The notes below the pieces were generated by a model. It saw only the letters and a list, made by a program, of their open reading frames with translations, made no database searches and was not told the origin of the DNA. The translations under genes and the position numbers were made by a program. Below are positions 1 through 5,481 of a DNA stretch of 12,008 bases, in pieces (the stretch's first letter is position 1; the number at the start of each line of letters is the position of its first letter). Origin of the DNA: CAZCWX01 sp964502465 (GTDB lineage: Bacteria > Desulfobacterota > Binatia > Bin18); the NCBI GenBank assembly GCA_964502465.1, contig CAZCWX010000408.1, positions 1 through 12,008 on the forward strand, written 5' to 3'.

Positions 1-2
1 TC

Positions 3-37
3 CCTATAGCCTTCAGCCTACGGCCTCTAGCCTTCTT
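3..37. repeat. Heptameric degenerate tandem repeat, array 1
   Basis: Five consecutive 7-bp units of the form CCTNNNN (for example CCTATAG, CCTTCAG) stand in perfect register with no spacer. The array lies in non-coding DNA at the window's left edge and may continue outside it. Degenerate heptad arrays of this kind are known as short tandemly repeated repetitive sequences in cyanobacteria and other bacteria. No function can be assigned from the sequence. Confidence 0.7.
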
Positions 38-50
38 CGCTAGTTCCACT

Positions 51-62
51 GAACAGTCGTTC
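51..62. promoter_or_regulatory. Operator-like palindrome, copy 1 (GAAC-N4-GTTC)
   Basis: GAACAGTCGTTC has 4-bp inverted arms separated by 4 bp. With one flanking base each side it reads TGAACAGTCGTTCC, which matches a second copy at 104-117 in 12 of 14 positions. The GAAC-N4-GTTC form resembles the core of Gram-positive LexA (SOS) boxes. Both copies lie upstream of the secreted paralogue cluster. They could instead be chance members of the local low-complexity repeats. No protein binding is shown. Confidence 0.3.
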
Positions 63-104
63 CGTCCTTTCCTTCCCGTCGCCGTTTTTCTCGCGCCTCA
101 CAAT

Positions 105-116
105 GAACAATTGTTC
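105..116. promoter_or_regulatory. Operator-like palindrome, copy 2 (GAAC-N4-GTTC)
   Basis: GAACAATTGTTC is a perfect 12-bp palindrome and the second copy of the TGAACA-N-T-N-GTTCC pattern, 54 bp downstream of copy 1. It lies 171 bp upstream of the first secreted protein gene. The repetition of a near-identical palindrome suggests a regulator-binding site, possibly LexA-like, but this is inference. Confidence 0.3.
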
Positions 117-229
117 CATCATTTGTTACGCCTCTCTGAGCAGAACAAACAGTGCACTGCGACAGCGAAAGGAGGCGAAATACAGGAAAGAAGCAGCAAA
201 TTGGCAAGCGGCGATCGAACGATCAACCA

Positions 230-271
230 CTAACAACGAACGGCTCATAGCTAAGAGCGAACAGCTCAATC
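230..271. repeat. Heptameric degenerate tandem repeat, array 2
   Basis: Six 7-bp units in register, each beginning with C and mostly of the form C(T/G)(A/C)ANNN (for example CTAACAA, CTCATAG). The array ends two bases before the Shine-Dalgarno sequence AAAGGAG (273-279) of the first secreted protein gene, so it forms much of that gene's untranslated leader or promoter region. Confidence 0.6.
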
Positions 272-287
272 GAAAGGAGAATGACAT

Positions 288-686
288 ATGAAAGCAAAGC
301 TGAAGAAAATGCTCGGTCTGGCGGCTCTGGGCATGACCCTGTTGGCCGCGACGGCTCCGACCTGGGCAGGCTTTGTGGGTCACCACGAGGTCTCCATAAG
401 ACGCGTCACCACCACATACACTACAGCAAGCGGAACCGTGGTCGGGGCGCGCTACAGTGCGGATAGCAGGCAATTCATCGGGTGTTCTCTCAATACGACT
501 CCGTACATCCAGTGTACTGCCCAGGACAGCGCTAACAATTATGCTTACTGTTATAGCTATGACGCAGGGCACGTAAACCAGATCCAGAGAATGACTGACT
601 CTTCGCTGATTACCTTCGAGTTGAATCCCAGCGACTCAGCCTGCATCAACATACGGATTTACAATAATTCCGGCTATCTCAAATAA
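288..686 (+). CDS. Secreted four-cysteine paralogue 1 (type A signal peptide)
   Basis: I do not recognise a named family for this 132-aa exported protein. Residues 1-27 form a classical Sec signal peptide: basic start, a hydrophobic core around LGLAALGMTLLAAT, and a TWA-G cleavage site. The mature part is about 105 aa. It carries the motif ARYSADSRQFIGC (residues 54-66), Cys at 66, 76, 88 and 119, and MTDSSLITF followed by an IRIYN strand near the C-terminus. These features recur in the next three genes, and four conserved Cys suggest two disulfides in the periplasm or outside the cell. The start is fixed by AAAGGAG at 273-279, 8 nt before ATG. It is the first of four tandem paralogues, and its signal peptide matches paralogue 3 at 22 of 28 positions. 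Role unknown; secreted adhesin, inhibitor, toxin or structural protein are all possible. Confidence 0.88.
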   Translation: MKAKLKKMLGLAALGMTLLAATAPTWAGFVGHHEVSIRRVTTTYTTASGTVVGARYSADSRQFIGCSLNTTPYIQCTAQDSANNYAYCYSYDAGHVNQIQRMTDSSLITFELNPSDSACINIRIYNNSGYLK

Positions 687-724
687 GGAGACCCGTTTCG
701 ATCACTGCGGGAGAATTCGAACGT

Positions 725-770
725 TTCCGTCAACCGTATTCTTTGCCTTTATAGAAAGGAGAACGACATC
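725..770 (+). promoter_or_regulatory. Conserved 5' leader block of the type B paralogues, copy 1
   Basis: The 19-nt sequence TTCCGTCAACCGTATTCTT (725-743) is repeated exactly at 1660-1678. In both places it ends 28 nt before the start codon. After a 9-nt variable stretch, AGAAAGGAGAACGACATC is again identical. The block contains the ribosome binding site (AAAGGAG 755-761). It marks duplicated DNA and may include a promoter or leader element; no clear -35/-10 pair is visible. Confidence 0.5.
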
Positions 771-1160
771 ATGAAAACGACATTACACAAACTCATTGGC
801 ACGGCGGTGCTGGGCTTAGTCCTGTTCTCACAGAGCCTCCCTGCGTGGGCAGGCCTCGTATACACTCCTCAGGTTTCCGTCTCATCCTCTGGGGCAGTCG
901 GGAGCATGGCAGGGGCGCGCTACAGTGCGGACAGCACGCAATATATTGGCTGTACTTTTTCCAATACGTCCGGTCCGTACGTCCTCTGCAACGCGACGGA
1001 CAACACCGGCAAGTCTTTGTTCTGTGTTACCACCGAGTCGAAATATTTGGCGGCGGCCAAGGCCATCACCGACTTCTCGTACATCTACTTCGGCGCAACC
1101 CTGGGCGGTGGTTCCTGCACCTACCTGCAGGTTCAGAACTACTCTCAATATCTCAGATAA
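771..1160 (+). CDS. Secreted four-cysteine paralogue 2 (type B signal peptide)
   Basis: This is a 129-aa member of the same unnamed exported family. The signal peptide is of a second type, beginning MKTTLHKLIGTAVLG with an AWA-G cleavage site after residue 27, and matches paralogue 4 at 25 of 28 positions. The mature part has GARYSADSTQYIGC (residues 48-61), Cys at 61, 73, 85 and 116, and the ITDFSYIYF segment that corresponds to MTDSS-I-F in the others. It ends, like its neighbours, in a short hydrophobic N-Y-S-x-Y-L tail. The ATG follows AAAGGAG by 9 nt. The gene lies 84 bp after paralogue 1 and 51 bp before paralogue 3, consistent with one transcript. Function unknown. Confidence 0.88.
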   Translation: MKTTLHKLIGTAVLGLVLFSQSLPAWAGLVYTPQVSVSSSGAVGSMAGARYSADSTQYIGCTFSNTSGPYVLCNATDNTGKSLFCVTTESKYLAAAKAITDFSYIYFGATLGGGSCTYLQVQNYSQYLR

Positions 1161-1211
1161 GCAACGGCGTAGAGGGAACAACTCTAACCTTTGAGAAAGG
1201 AACATGACATC

Positions 1212-1622
1212 ATGAAAGCGAATCTCAAGAACATCCTCGGTCTGGTGGCGCTGGGCATGACCCTGTTGGCCACGACTGGTCCGACCTGGGCAGGCAAAGT
1301 GAGTACCGACAGGGTCAGCATAACCAACACCCAATTTGGGAGTTGGGCAACTGGAAACCTGGTGGATGTACGCTACAGTGCGGACACCAGGCAACAGATC
1401 GGGTGTAGAGCCTACACTCTCAGTACGTATTCGTGGACCACGTGTCATGCCGTGGACAGTGCCGGCAGGTCTCTTACCTGTGGGAGTGGGAATTGGAAGT
1501 TCCTCGATATGGTCCAGGGAATGACGGACTCTTCATTCATTTACTTCGGCATAAATAGCAACAGCAACCAGGGCGAATGCAGTCACATCAGGATTTACAA
1601 TGGCTCCGACCTGCTCAAATAA
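1212..1622 (+). CDS. Secreted four-cysteine paralogue 3 (type A signal peptide)
   Basis: This 136-aa exported paralogue has a type A signal peptide like paralogue 1 (MKANLKNILGL, cleavage TWA-G after residue 27). The core motif is VRYSADTRQQIGC (53-65). Cysteines are at 65, 78, 90 and 123, followed by MTDSSFIYFG and HIRIYNGSDLLK at the C-terminus. It is most similar to paralogue 1 in both the signal peptide and the last 15 residues. The frame is open from a TTG at 1191, but ATG 1212 is chosen because it begins the signal peptide and follows GAAAGGA (1194-1200) at a good distance. It probably starts the second copy of a duplicated A-B gene pair. Function unknown. Confidence 0.87.
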   Translation: MKANLKNILGLVALGMTLLATTGPTWAGKVSTDRVSITNTQFGSWATGNLVDVRYSADTRQQIGCRAYTLSTYSWTTCHAVDSAGRSLTCGSGNWKFLDMVQGMTDSSFIYFGINSNSNQGECSHIRIYNGSDLLK

Positions 1623-1659
1623 GGATAATCGTTTATGCACTATAAGTGATCCTGAATGG

Positions 1660-1705
1660 TTCCGTCAACCGTATTCTTGACCCCCACAGAAAGGAGAACG
1701 ACATC
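1660..1705 (+). promoter_or_regulatory. Conserved 5' leader block of the type B paralogues, copy 2
   Basis: Second copy of the 19-nt block found at 725-743, here at 1660-1678, followed after 9 variable nt by the same AGAAAGGAGAACGACATC leading into ATG. The ribosome binding site is AAAGGAG at 1690-1696. Conservation of spacing as well as sequence supports either recent duplication or a selected leader. Confidence 0.5.
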
Positions 1706-2119
1706 ATGAAAGCGACATTACACAAACTCATCGGCACGGCCATGCTCGGCTTAGCCCTGTTCTCACAGAGCCTTCCGGCGTGGGCGGGCACCGCGACCCG
1801 CAATGAAGTGTACATAAGCCCTAGCCGCACCAACGTACAAGGGTCCCTGACCGGGGCGCGCTATAGTAAGGACAGCGAACAATTCCTCGCCTGTGACTCT
1901 CATAGCGCTCGAGGGAGTACCGCTCCGCTCGTCTATTGTCACGCGCGGGACAAGAGAGGCAACTTTTTCATATGTAGGAGCACCGATCCGAGAATTGCAG
2001 ACGCGGTCAAAGGGATGACTGACTCCTCACATCTCAACATCACCGCCAGCCCCCAGCCGATAGGCGAATATTTGTGCACCGATCTGACAATCTCCAACGA
2101 GTCTCTCTTCCTTCCTTAA
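1706..2119 (+). CDS. Secreted four-cysteine paralogue 4 (type B signal peptide)
   Basis: This 137-aa member is the last of the tandem set. The frame is open from 1646, but ATG 1706 starts the type B signal peptide (MKATLHKLIGTAMLG, cleavage AWA-G) and has AAAGGAG 9 nt upstream. The mature part keeps GARYSKDSEQFLAC (50-63), with Cys at 63, 78, 90 and 124, and MTDSSHLNI. Otherwise it differs strongly from paralogue 2 (about a third identical by eye), although the two signal peptides differ at only three positions. The conserved C-terminal aromatic Y of the I-Y-N or V-Q-N-Y strand is replaced by TISNES. A strong GC hairpin follows 26 nt after the stop. Function unknown. Confidence 0.87.
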   Translation: MKATLHKLIGTAMLGLALFSQSLPAWAGTATRNEVYISPSRTNVQGSLTGARYSKDSEQFLACDSHSARGSTAPLVYCHARDKRGNFFICRSTDPRIADAVKGMTDSSHLNITASPQPIGEYLCTDLTISNESLFLP

Positions 2120-2145
2120 ATAAGCACCGACGATGGTGAGGCAAT

Positions 2146-2175
2146 GCGGCGGGAGCGTGGCAGCGCCCCCGCCGC
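2146..2175 (+). terminator. GC-rich hairpin after the secreted paralogue cluster
   Basis: GCGGCGGG (2146-2153) and CCCGCCGC (2168-2175) form a perfect 8-bp stem around a 14-nt loop that can itself pair further. It sits 26 nt after the stop of paralogue 4 and before the next gene's ribosome binding site. No U tract follows, so it is not a textbook intrinsic terminator; it may attenuate transcription or protect the upstream mRNA's 3' end. Confidence 0.4.
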
Positions 2176-2223
2176 CGCCGGAAAGAAACGCTACACACAC
2201 ATTTTTAAGAGAGGAAACACATT

Positions 2224-2811
2224 ATGACAGCACAGAACACAGGACTCTGGACGACAATAGTGACGTTAGGTATTGGCCTCCTCGTGGGCGTTGGCGCAGC
2301 GGGCTGGATGAACCCACCCTCGCCACTGTCGGACACCCCAGCCCATACCGACTCCCCACATGCCCACCGGTTAGGGAAACTTGAACAAGCCGTAACAGCG
2401 TTGACGCAGGCACTCAATGTCAAGCAAACAAAAGACATGCGCTCTGAACCAATACAGGTAACCGTGCAAGCGAACGACGAGGGCTCCCGCCAGGCACTGG
2501 CGCAGCTCATCCGCGACGAGGTCCGCCGTGCAGTGGCTGAGGCAAGCCCAGAAGCCCAGCGCGCCCGCGAGGAAGCGTTGGCTGAGGCTGAAATCCTAGC
2601 TTCGCCTGAGAATCGTGCAGCATTTCAAAGCGCCACAGACGTGGTGCAGGCTGCCGTGGCGGCTAAACTCTGGACCGAGGAGGACAAGGAGGACTTCCGG
2701 GCCACGTTCGGGCTGCTGACCAATACGCAACGTATGGAACTGATGAACCTCCTGGCCCCGGCGATCAATGACGGCGAGGTCAAGGTCGAGGTGACCGGGC
2801 CGTTGTTCTGA
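2224..2811 (+). CDS. Single-pass membrane-anchored coiled-coil protein of unknown function
   Basis: I do not recognise the family of this 195-aa protein. Residues 9-29 form one hydrophobic segment rich in Gly (VTLGIGLLVGVGAAGW). It is followed by a Pro/His/Asp-rich linker (30-50) and then a long, charged, Ala/Glu/Arg-rich helical region (about 85-125) likely to form a coiled coil. A C-terminal helical segment contains KLWTEEDKEDFRATFGLLT. The short N-terminus and absence of a clear signal peptidase site favour an uncleaved anchor with the bulk of the protein in the periplasm, though the topology is inferred. GAGAGGA (2209-2215) gives a good ribosome binding site for ATG 2224. It lies 104 bp after the paralogue cluster, same strand, but a hairpin separates them, so co-transcription is uncertain. 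Confidence 0.82.
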   Translation: MTAQNTGLWTTIVTLGIGLLVGVGAAGWMNPPSPLSDTPAHTDSPHAHRLGKLEQAVTALTQALNVKQTKDMRSEPIQVTVQANDEGSRQALAQLIRDEVRRAVAEASPEAQRAREEALAEAEILASPENRAAFQSATDVVQAAVAAKLWTEEDKEDFRATFGLLTNTQRMELMNLLAPAINDGEVKVEVTGPLF

Positions 2812-2974
2812 CGGTTCTTGTCGTCAATGAGTCGCTGAGCGTGACCACCGAAGGCACTGGTGAACTTAACCCACAACCCGCGCCCACGGCACGAAAGGTG
2901 TAAAAATCTGGATTTCATATGACTGACAGTGACAGATCACATCGGAGCGCTTCCACCAACACCCGCTCGGTCCG

Positions 2975-3066
2975 TGTCATCTTGAGCGGAGCGAAGGATC
3001 TCGCAGGACAAGAGACCTGTCCTGAGCTTGACGAAGGATTCTTCGGCCTGCGGCCTCAGAATGACA
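2975..3066. repeat. Dispersed 92-bp imperfect inverted repeat (TGTCAT...ATGACA)
   Basis: The left end, TGTCATCTTGAG then GCGAAGGATC, is the inverse of the right end, where GATTCTTCGGC is followed by CTCAGAATGACA. In the middle, CCTGAGCTTGACGAAGGAT (3020-3038) repeats the left arm in direct orientation. From general experience, elements reading TCATCCTGAGC-GAAGGATC are common, non-coding, multi-copy intergenic repeats in environmental bacterial genomes. It lies in the gap before the DUF3455 gene and is not part of that gene. Confidence 0.75.
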
Positions 3067-3100
3067 GTCATGGAGAGTCAGTGCAAGACACGACCTTCTC

Positions 3101-3120
3101 TGACATGTCTGACACATGTC
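3101..3120. promoter_or_regulatory. Tandem palindromic motif upstream of the DUF3455 gene
   Basis: TGACATGTC is followed directly by TGACACATGTC. The first contains the perfect palindrome GACATGTC, and the second repeats it with a 2-bp insertion. The pair ends 33 bp before the start codon of the DUF3455 gene, a place where an operator or the edge of a promoter could lie. Weak evidence, based only on position and symmetry. Confidence 0.25.
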
Positions 3121-3152
3121 GTCCAGATTTTTACACAAAAAAGGAGAATCAT

Positions 3153-3806
3153 ATGAAACACTACTCTACCCACGTACCTCAGTCCCCACGTTGCAACCTG
3201 CTCCTCGCGTGCGCCACTGCACTCGCCCTGGCGTTCACGGTCTCGCTGCCGGCCCACGCCGACCGTGTCACACCGCCAGCTGTGCCTGCCAACCTGCAAG
3301 TGCCCGCAGGACACAAGGTATTTTTTGTTGGCCATGCCGTCGGCACCCAGCAATATATCTGCCTGTCCCCAAGTGGGGAAACCCCCTGGGCATTCTTCGG
3401 GCCGCAGGCCACCTTGTTCGCCGACAACGAGAAGCAACTCACCACCCACTTTCTCAGCCCCAACCCGAGCCCCGACGACCCGTTGGGGAGTGACACACCC
3501 CGCCCCACGTGGCAACACTCCAAGGACACCAGCACCGTCTGGGCCGCACCGATTGCTTCCTCCTCCGACTCCGCCTTCGTCGCAGCGGACGCCATTCCCT
3601 GGCTGCTACTTGAGGTCGTTGGCGCCGAAGAGGGACCGACCGGTGGCGACAAGCTGACAGCGGCTACCTTCATCCAGCGACTGAACACCTTTGGAGGGGT
3701 GGCACCGTTGACCGACTGTATCTTCGGCCAGAAGGAGTTAGTGCCTTACGAGGCCGACTACTTCTTCTACAAGGCTGCCAAAGGCAACGCGGGCGGCGGC
3801 AACTAA
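3153..3806 (+). CDS. Secreted DUF3455 family protein
   Basis: A 217-aa exported protein of the DUF3455 family (PF11937, function unknown), identified by recalled family features: VPAGHKVFFVGHAVGTQQYIC (50-70), then WAFFGPQATLFADNEKQLTTHF, PTWQHSKDTSTVWA, IPWLLLEV, a TFIQRLNTFGGVAP block, and C-terminal VPYEADYFFYKA. The signal peptide is residues 1-36, cleaved after AHA. Two mature cysteines (70 and 189) may form a disulfide. The same frame is open back to 2919, but that part crosses the 92-bp dispersed repeat and has no signal sequence. ATG 3153 follows AAGGAG at 3141-3146. It is near the normal family length, and an inverted repeat follows it. It probably acts in the periplasm or outside the cell. 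Confidence 0.9.
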   Translation: MKHYSTHVPQSPRCNLLLACATALALAFTVSLPAHADRVTPPAVPANLQVPAGHKVFFVGHAVGTQQYICLSPSGETPWAFFGPQATLFADNEKQLTTHFLSPNPSPDDPLGSDTPRPTWQHSKDTSTVWAAPIASSSDSAFVAADAIPWLLLEVVGAEEGPTGGDKLTAATFIQRLNTFGGVAPLTDCIFGQKELVPYEADYFFYKAAKGNAGGGN

Positions 3807-3837
3807 GTCAAACCACACGAGATTGGCACAGCCTGCA

Positions 3838-3902
3838 GGGGCGAAGCATTTGTGATGGAATCGCTCGACTCGTTTATACACGGTTGGCAAATACTTCGCC
3901 CC
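3838..3902. repeat. Inverted repeat with 15-bp arms (GGGGCGAAG...CTTCGCCCC)
   Basis: GGGGCGAAGCATTTG (3838-3852) pairs with CAAATACTTCGCCCC (3888-3902) with one G-U wobble, around a 35-nt spacer. It starts 31 bp after the DUF3455 stop codon. Elements of the form GTAGGGGCGAAGCATTTG are familiar as dispersed intergenic repeats in environmental genomes. The stem could also end or stabilise the DUF3455 transcript, but there is no U tract. Confidence 0.65.
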
Positions 3903-4260
3903 TACGCCACGCCGCGAGTATTATCTCAGTGTTTCGTGGTCCGATTTAGCCCACGGCTTCCAGGTGAGATGGCTCTGCCGCTTGCTTGATGCGGTTCACA
4001 CCGCGAATTCTTCAGGGCTTCCGTGATCACAACCCAACTGAGTCCGTCGCAGCCCGGCCCGATCCTTATCGATTCACGACATAGCGTGAGTCTCCCAATA
4101 TATTGTGAACACCAAGGGGAAAAGCACGAGAATTTAGGGTCCGAAACAATCCCGCCCAACCAGAGAACTCCTGATAGCCCAGCAGCTTACGCTCTCTCCG
4201 GACAGTGTCTCCATTGCTGGCATTTTCGTTGCGATACGCTGAGAATCTTCCATCTATGAG
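3903..4260. other. Gene-free stretch, nothing recognisable
   Basis: Short open frames occur on both strands here, but none shows a ribosome binding site, a recognisable motif or plausible protein composition. I see no tRNA, riboswitch or array. The stretch may hold the promoter of the truncated regulator that follows, or remnants of decayed genes. Confidence 0.5.
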
Positions 4261-4317
4261 ATGTTTCCTACTCTACAAACGAACCAGCCGTCATTCTTGC
4301 CGAAAGTGGAAACGCGT

Positions 4318-4572
4318 ATGACACAAGTCCATCAGCTGGTCTTTGGGCCGTTTCGCTTAGATCCAGTGACCGATCGCCTGTGGCGTGGCGACGAGCCTGT
4401 TGAACTGCAACCGCGTCCGTTGGCGGTGTTGCGCTACTTGACTCAGCGACCCGGGCAAGTAGTGACGAAAGAGGAGTTGCTCAAACACGTGTGGGCGGGC
4501 ACGTATGTGACCAAGACGGTCCTGAAGGTCTGTGTGCAGGCGATTCGTGAGGCCTTAGGTAGGGCTCGCTAG
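4318..4572 (+). pseudogene. Truncated OmpR-type winged-helix DNA-binding domain
   Basis: The 84 residues match the N-terminal part of a Trans_reg_C (OmpR/PhoB-type) domain: FGPFRLDPVTDRLWRGDEPVELQPRPLAVL, a V-V-T-K-E-E-L-L-K-H-V-W helix, then TVLKVCVQAIREALG, the recognition helix. In the family this continues into a beta-hairpin wing (usually ending in a G-Y-R-F-like strand) and often a large ATPase or TPR region. Here the frame stops right after EALGRAR, so the wing is missing, and the next gene's 3' end is only 35 bp away. The frame is open from ATG 4261, but the homologous part begins near ATG 4318. It is probably a gene remnant; a short functional protein is less likely. Confidence 0.65.
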
Positions 4573-4607
4573 ATTTCAGCTGGACTCTGACACGGACTTG
4601 AAGTGCC

Positions 4608-5363
4608 TCACAGCTGCGGCTCAGAAGCCGCCAGGATTTTTTCTCGCACAAACCCCGGATAACTCCGCTCTAGTTTTTTTCTTACGCGTGTTCGCAATAC
4701 GTGCAATTCTTGCGCTGTCGGCGGCTGCGCCGGGGATAGCGAGGACGATACGCGCAAATCGAAGCCGGTATTCTGTGTGACATCCTCGACCGAAGATCCC
4801 GGCTGCACTTTCTCCAGCCTCCATTCACCGGCGGTTTTATCCCAAGCCAAAATTACCTTGGGGGTGATACACAGAGCCGGACCGCCTTCACGATAGACAT
4901 TTTCAGGTGTCACGCCAGCGGCGGTGACAAAATCCACTTTTTCGACAAAGATACGTTTGGTGTGCTGATCGCGAAAAAGAATAACCCGGTGCGCCATGTA
5001 GTACAGCATGGCCGAACCATAGGCGCCTGCCATGCGTACGGTCGGGGCGTTGTAATCACCAATGACGTGGAGATTAAAATTGCCGCGCCGATCGAATTGC
5101 ATGCCGCTGAGAAAGAACAGATCCAACTCGCCGCGCTGCGCCAGGAAGTGCAGCTCGCTACTACCGGCGGGGAAAGGATAGTACTCTGCACAATCAAGAA
5201 TGATGAGCGTGATGTGTGGAGCATGCAGTTGCTCCGCCAAGATGCACCCGGCGGCGGGGATGGGCGACACCGCGCCGACTCCGACCGTCTCGAAATCGCG
5301 CACTTCGCGGGAGATTGACACGGCCATGAGTTCTTCAGGAGTATAGAGCGTTAGTTTAGTCAT
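4608..5363 (-). CDS. Family I CoA-transferase, beta subunit (GctB/IpdB-like)
   Basis: A 251-aa protein with the layout of the beta subunit of heterodimeric family I CoA-transferases (glutaconate CoA-transferase B, IpdB and relatives). It starts YTPEELMAVSISREVRDFETVGVG. Later come FFLSGMQFDRRGNFN, VIGDYNAPTVRMAGAYGSA, KRIFVEKVDFVTAAG and the SSVEDVTQNTGFDL block typical of the C-terminal half. In true transferases a Glu near residue 54 forms the glutamyl-CoA thioester; here the region reads LIILDCAEYY (53-62), with no clear match. The nearest acidic residues are Asp57 and Glu60. The enzyme may be a variant hydrolase, as reported for IpdAB in steroid ring degradation, or act on another acyl-CoA. 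It follows the alpha gene by 118 bp on the same strand. Substrate unknown. Confidence 0.85.
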   Translation of the reverse strand: MTKLTLYTPEELMAVSISREVRDFETVGVGAVSPIPAAGCILAEQLHAPHITLIILDCAEYYPFPAGSSELHFLAQRGELDLFFLSGMQFDRRGNFNLHVIGDYNAPTVRMAGAYGSAMLYYMAHRVILFRDQHTKRIFVEKVDFVTAAGVTPENVYREGGPALCITPKVILAWDKTAGEWRLEKVQPGSSVEDVTQNTGFDLRVSSSLSPAQPPTAQELHVLRTRVRKKLERSYPGFVREKILAASEPQL

Positions 5364-5373
5364 AGTTCATCAA

Positions 5374-5394
5374 ACGTAATGCGTGAGGCGTGAG
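5374..5394. repeat. Heptameric repeat, array 3, between the CoA-transferase genes
   Basis: Three units in register: ACGTAAT, then GCGTGAG twice. The unit is the inverse of array 4 at 6371-6405, so the alpha-subunit gene is bracketed by oppositely oriented related arrays. The rest of the 118-bp gap (to 5481) is strongly pyrimidine-rich on the + strand and includes CTCTGTCTCTGTCTC (5461-5475), which recurs exactly at 11150-11164. Confidence 0.5.
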
Positions 5395-5481
5395 GCATTT
5401 TGTCTCTCTTATTTTTTCGCCTTTTCTCCATTTCCTCTTTTCGCCCTTCTTCATGTTCCGCTCTGTCTCTGTCTCCCTTCT

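Noticed and set aside
126..572. Long open frame on the - strand opposite the first secreted gene
   Set aside because: Antisense shadow of a well-supported gene; Cys/Arg/Ser-rich random composition and no ribosome binding site. The same applies to 882-1448 on the - strand.
2919..3152. Upstream extension of the DUF3455 frame from an ATG at 2919
   Set aside because: It crosses the 92-bp dispersed repeat, would bury the signal peptide at residue 79, and the ATG at 3153 has a far better ribosome binding site.
3078..3688. Two - strand open frames opposite the DUF3455 gene
   Set aside because: They overlap a gene with recognised family motifs and a signal peptide; their translations show no motif.
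3926..4259. Short open frames on both strands in the gap before the winged-helix fragment
   Set aside because: No ribosome binding site, no motif, and overlapping each other on opposite strands.
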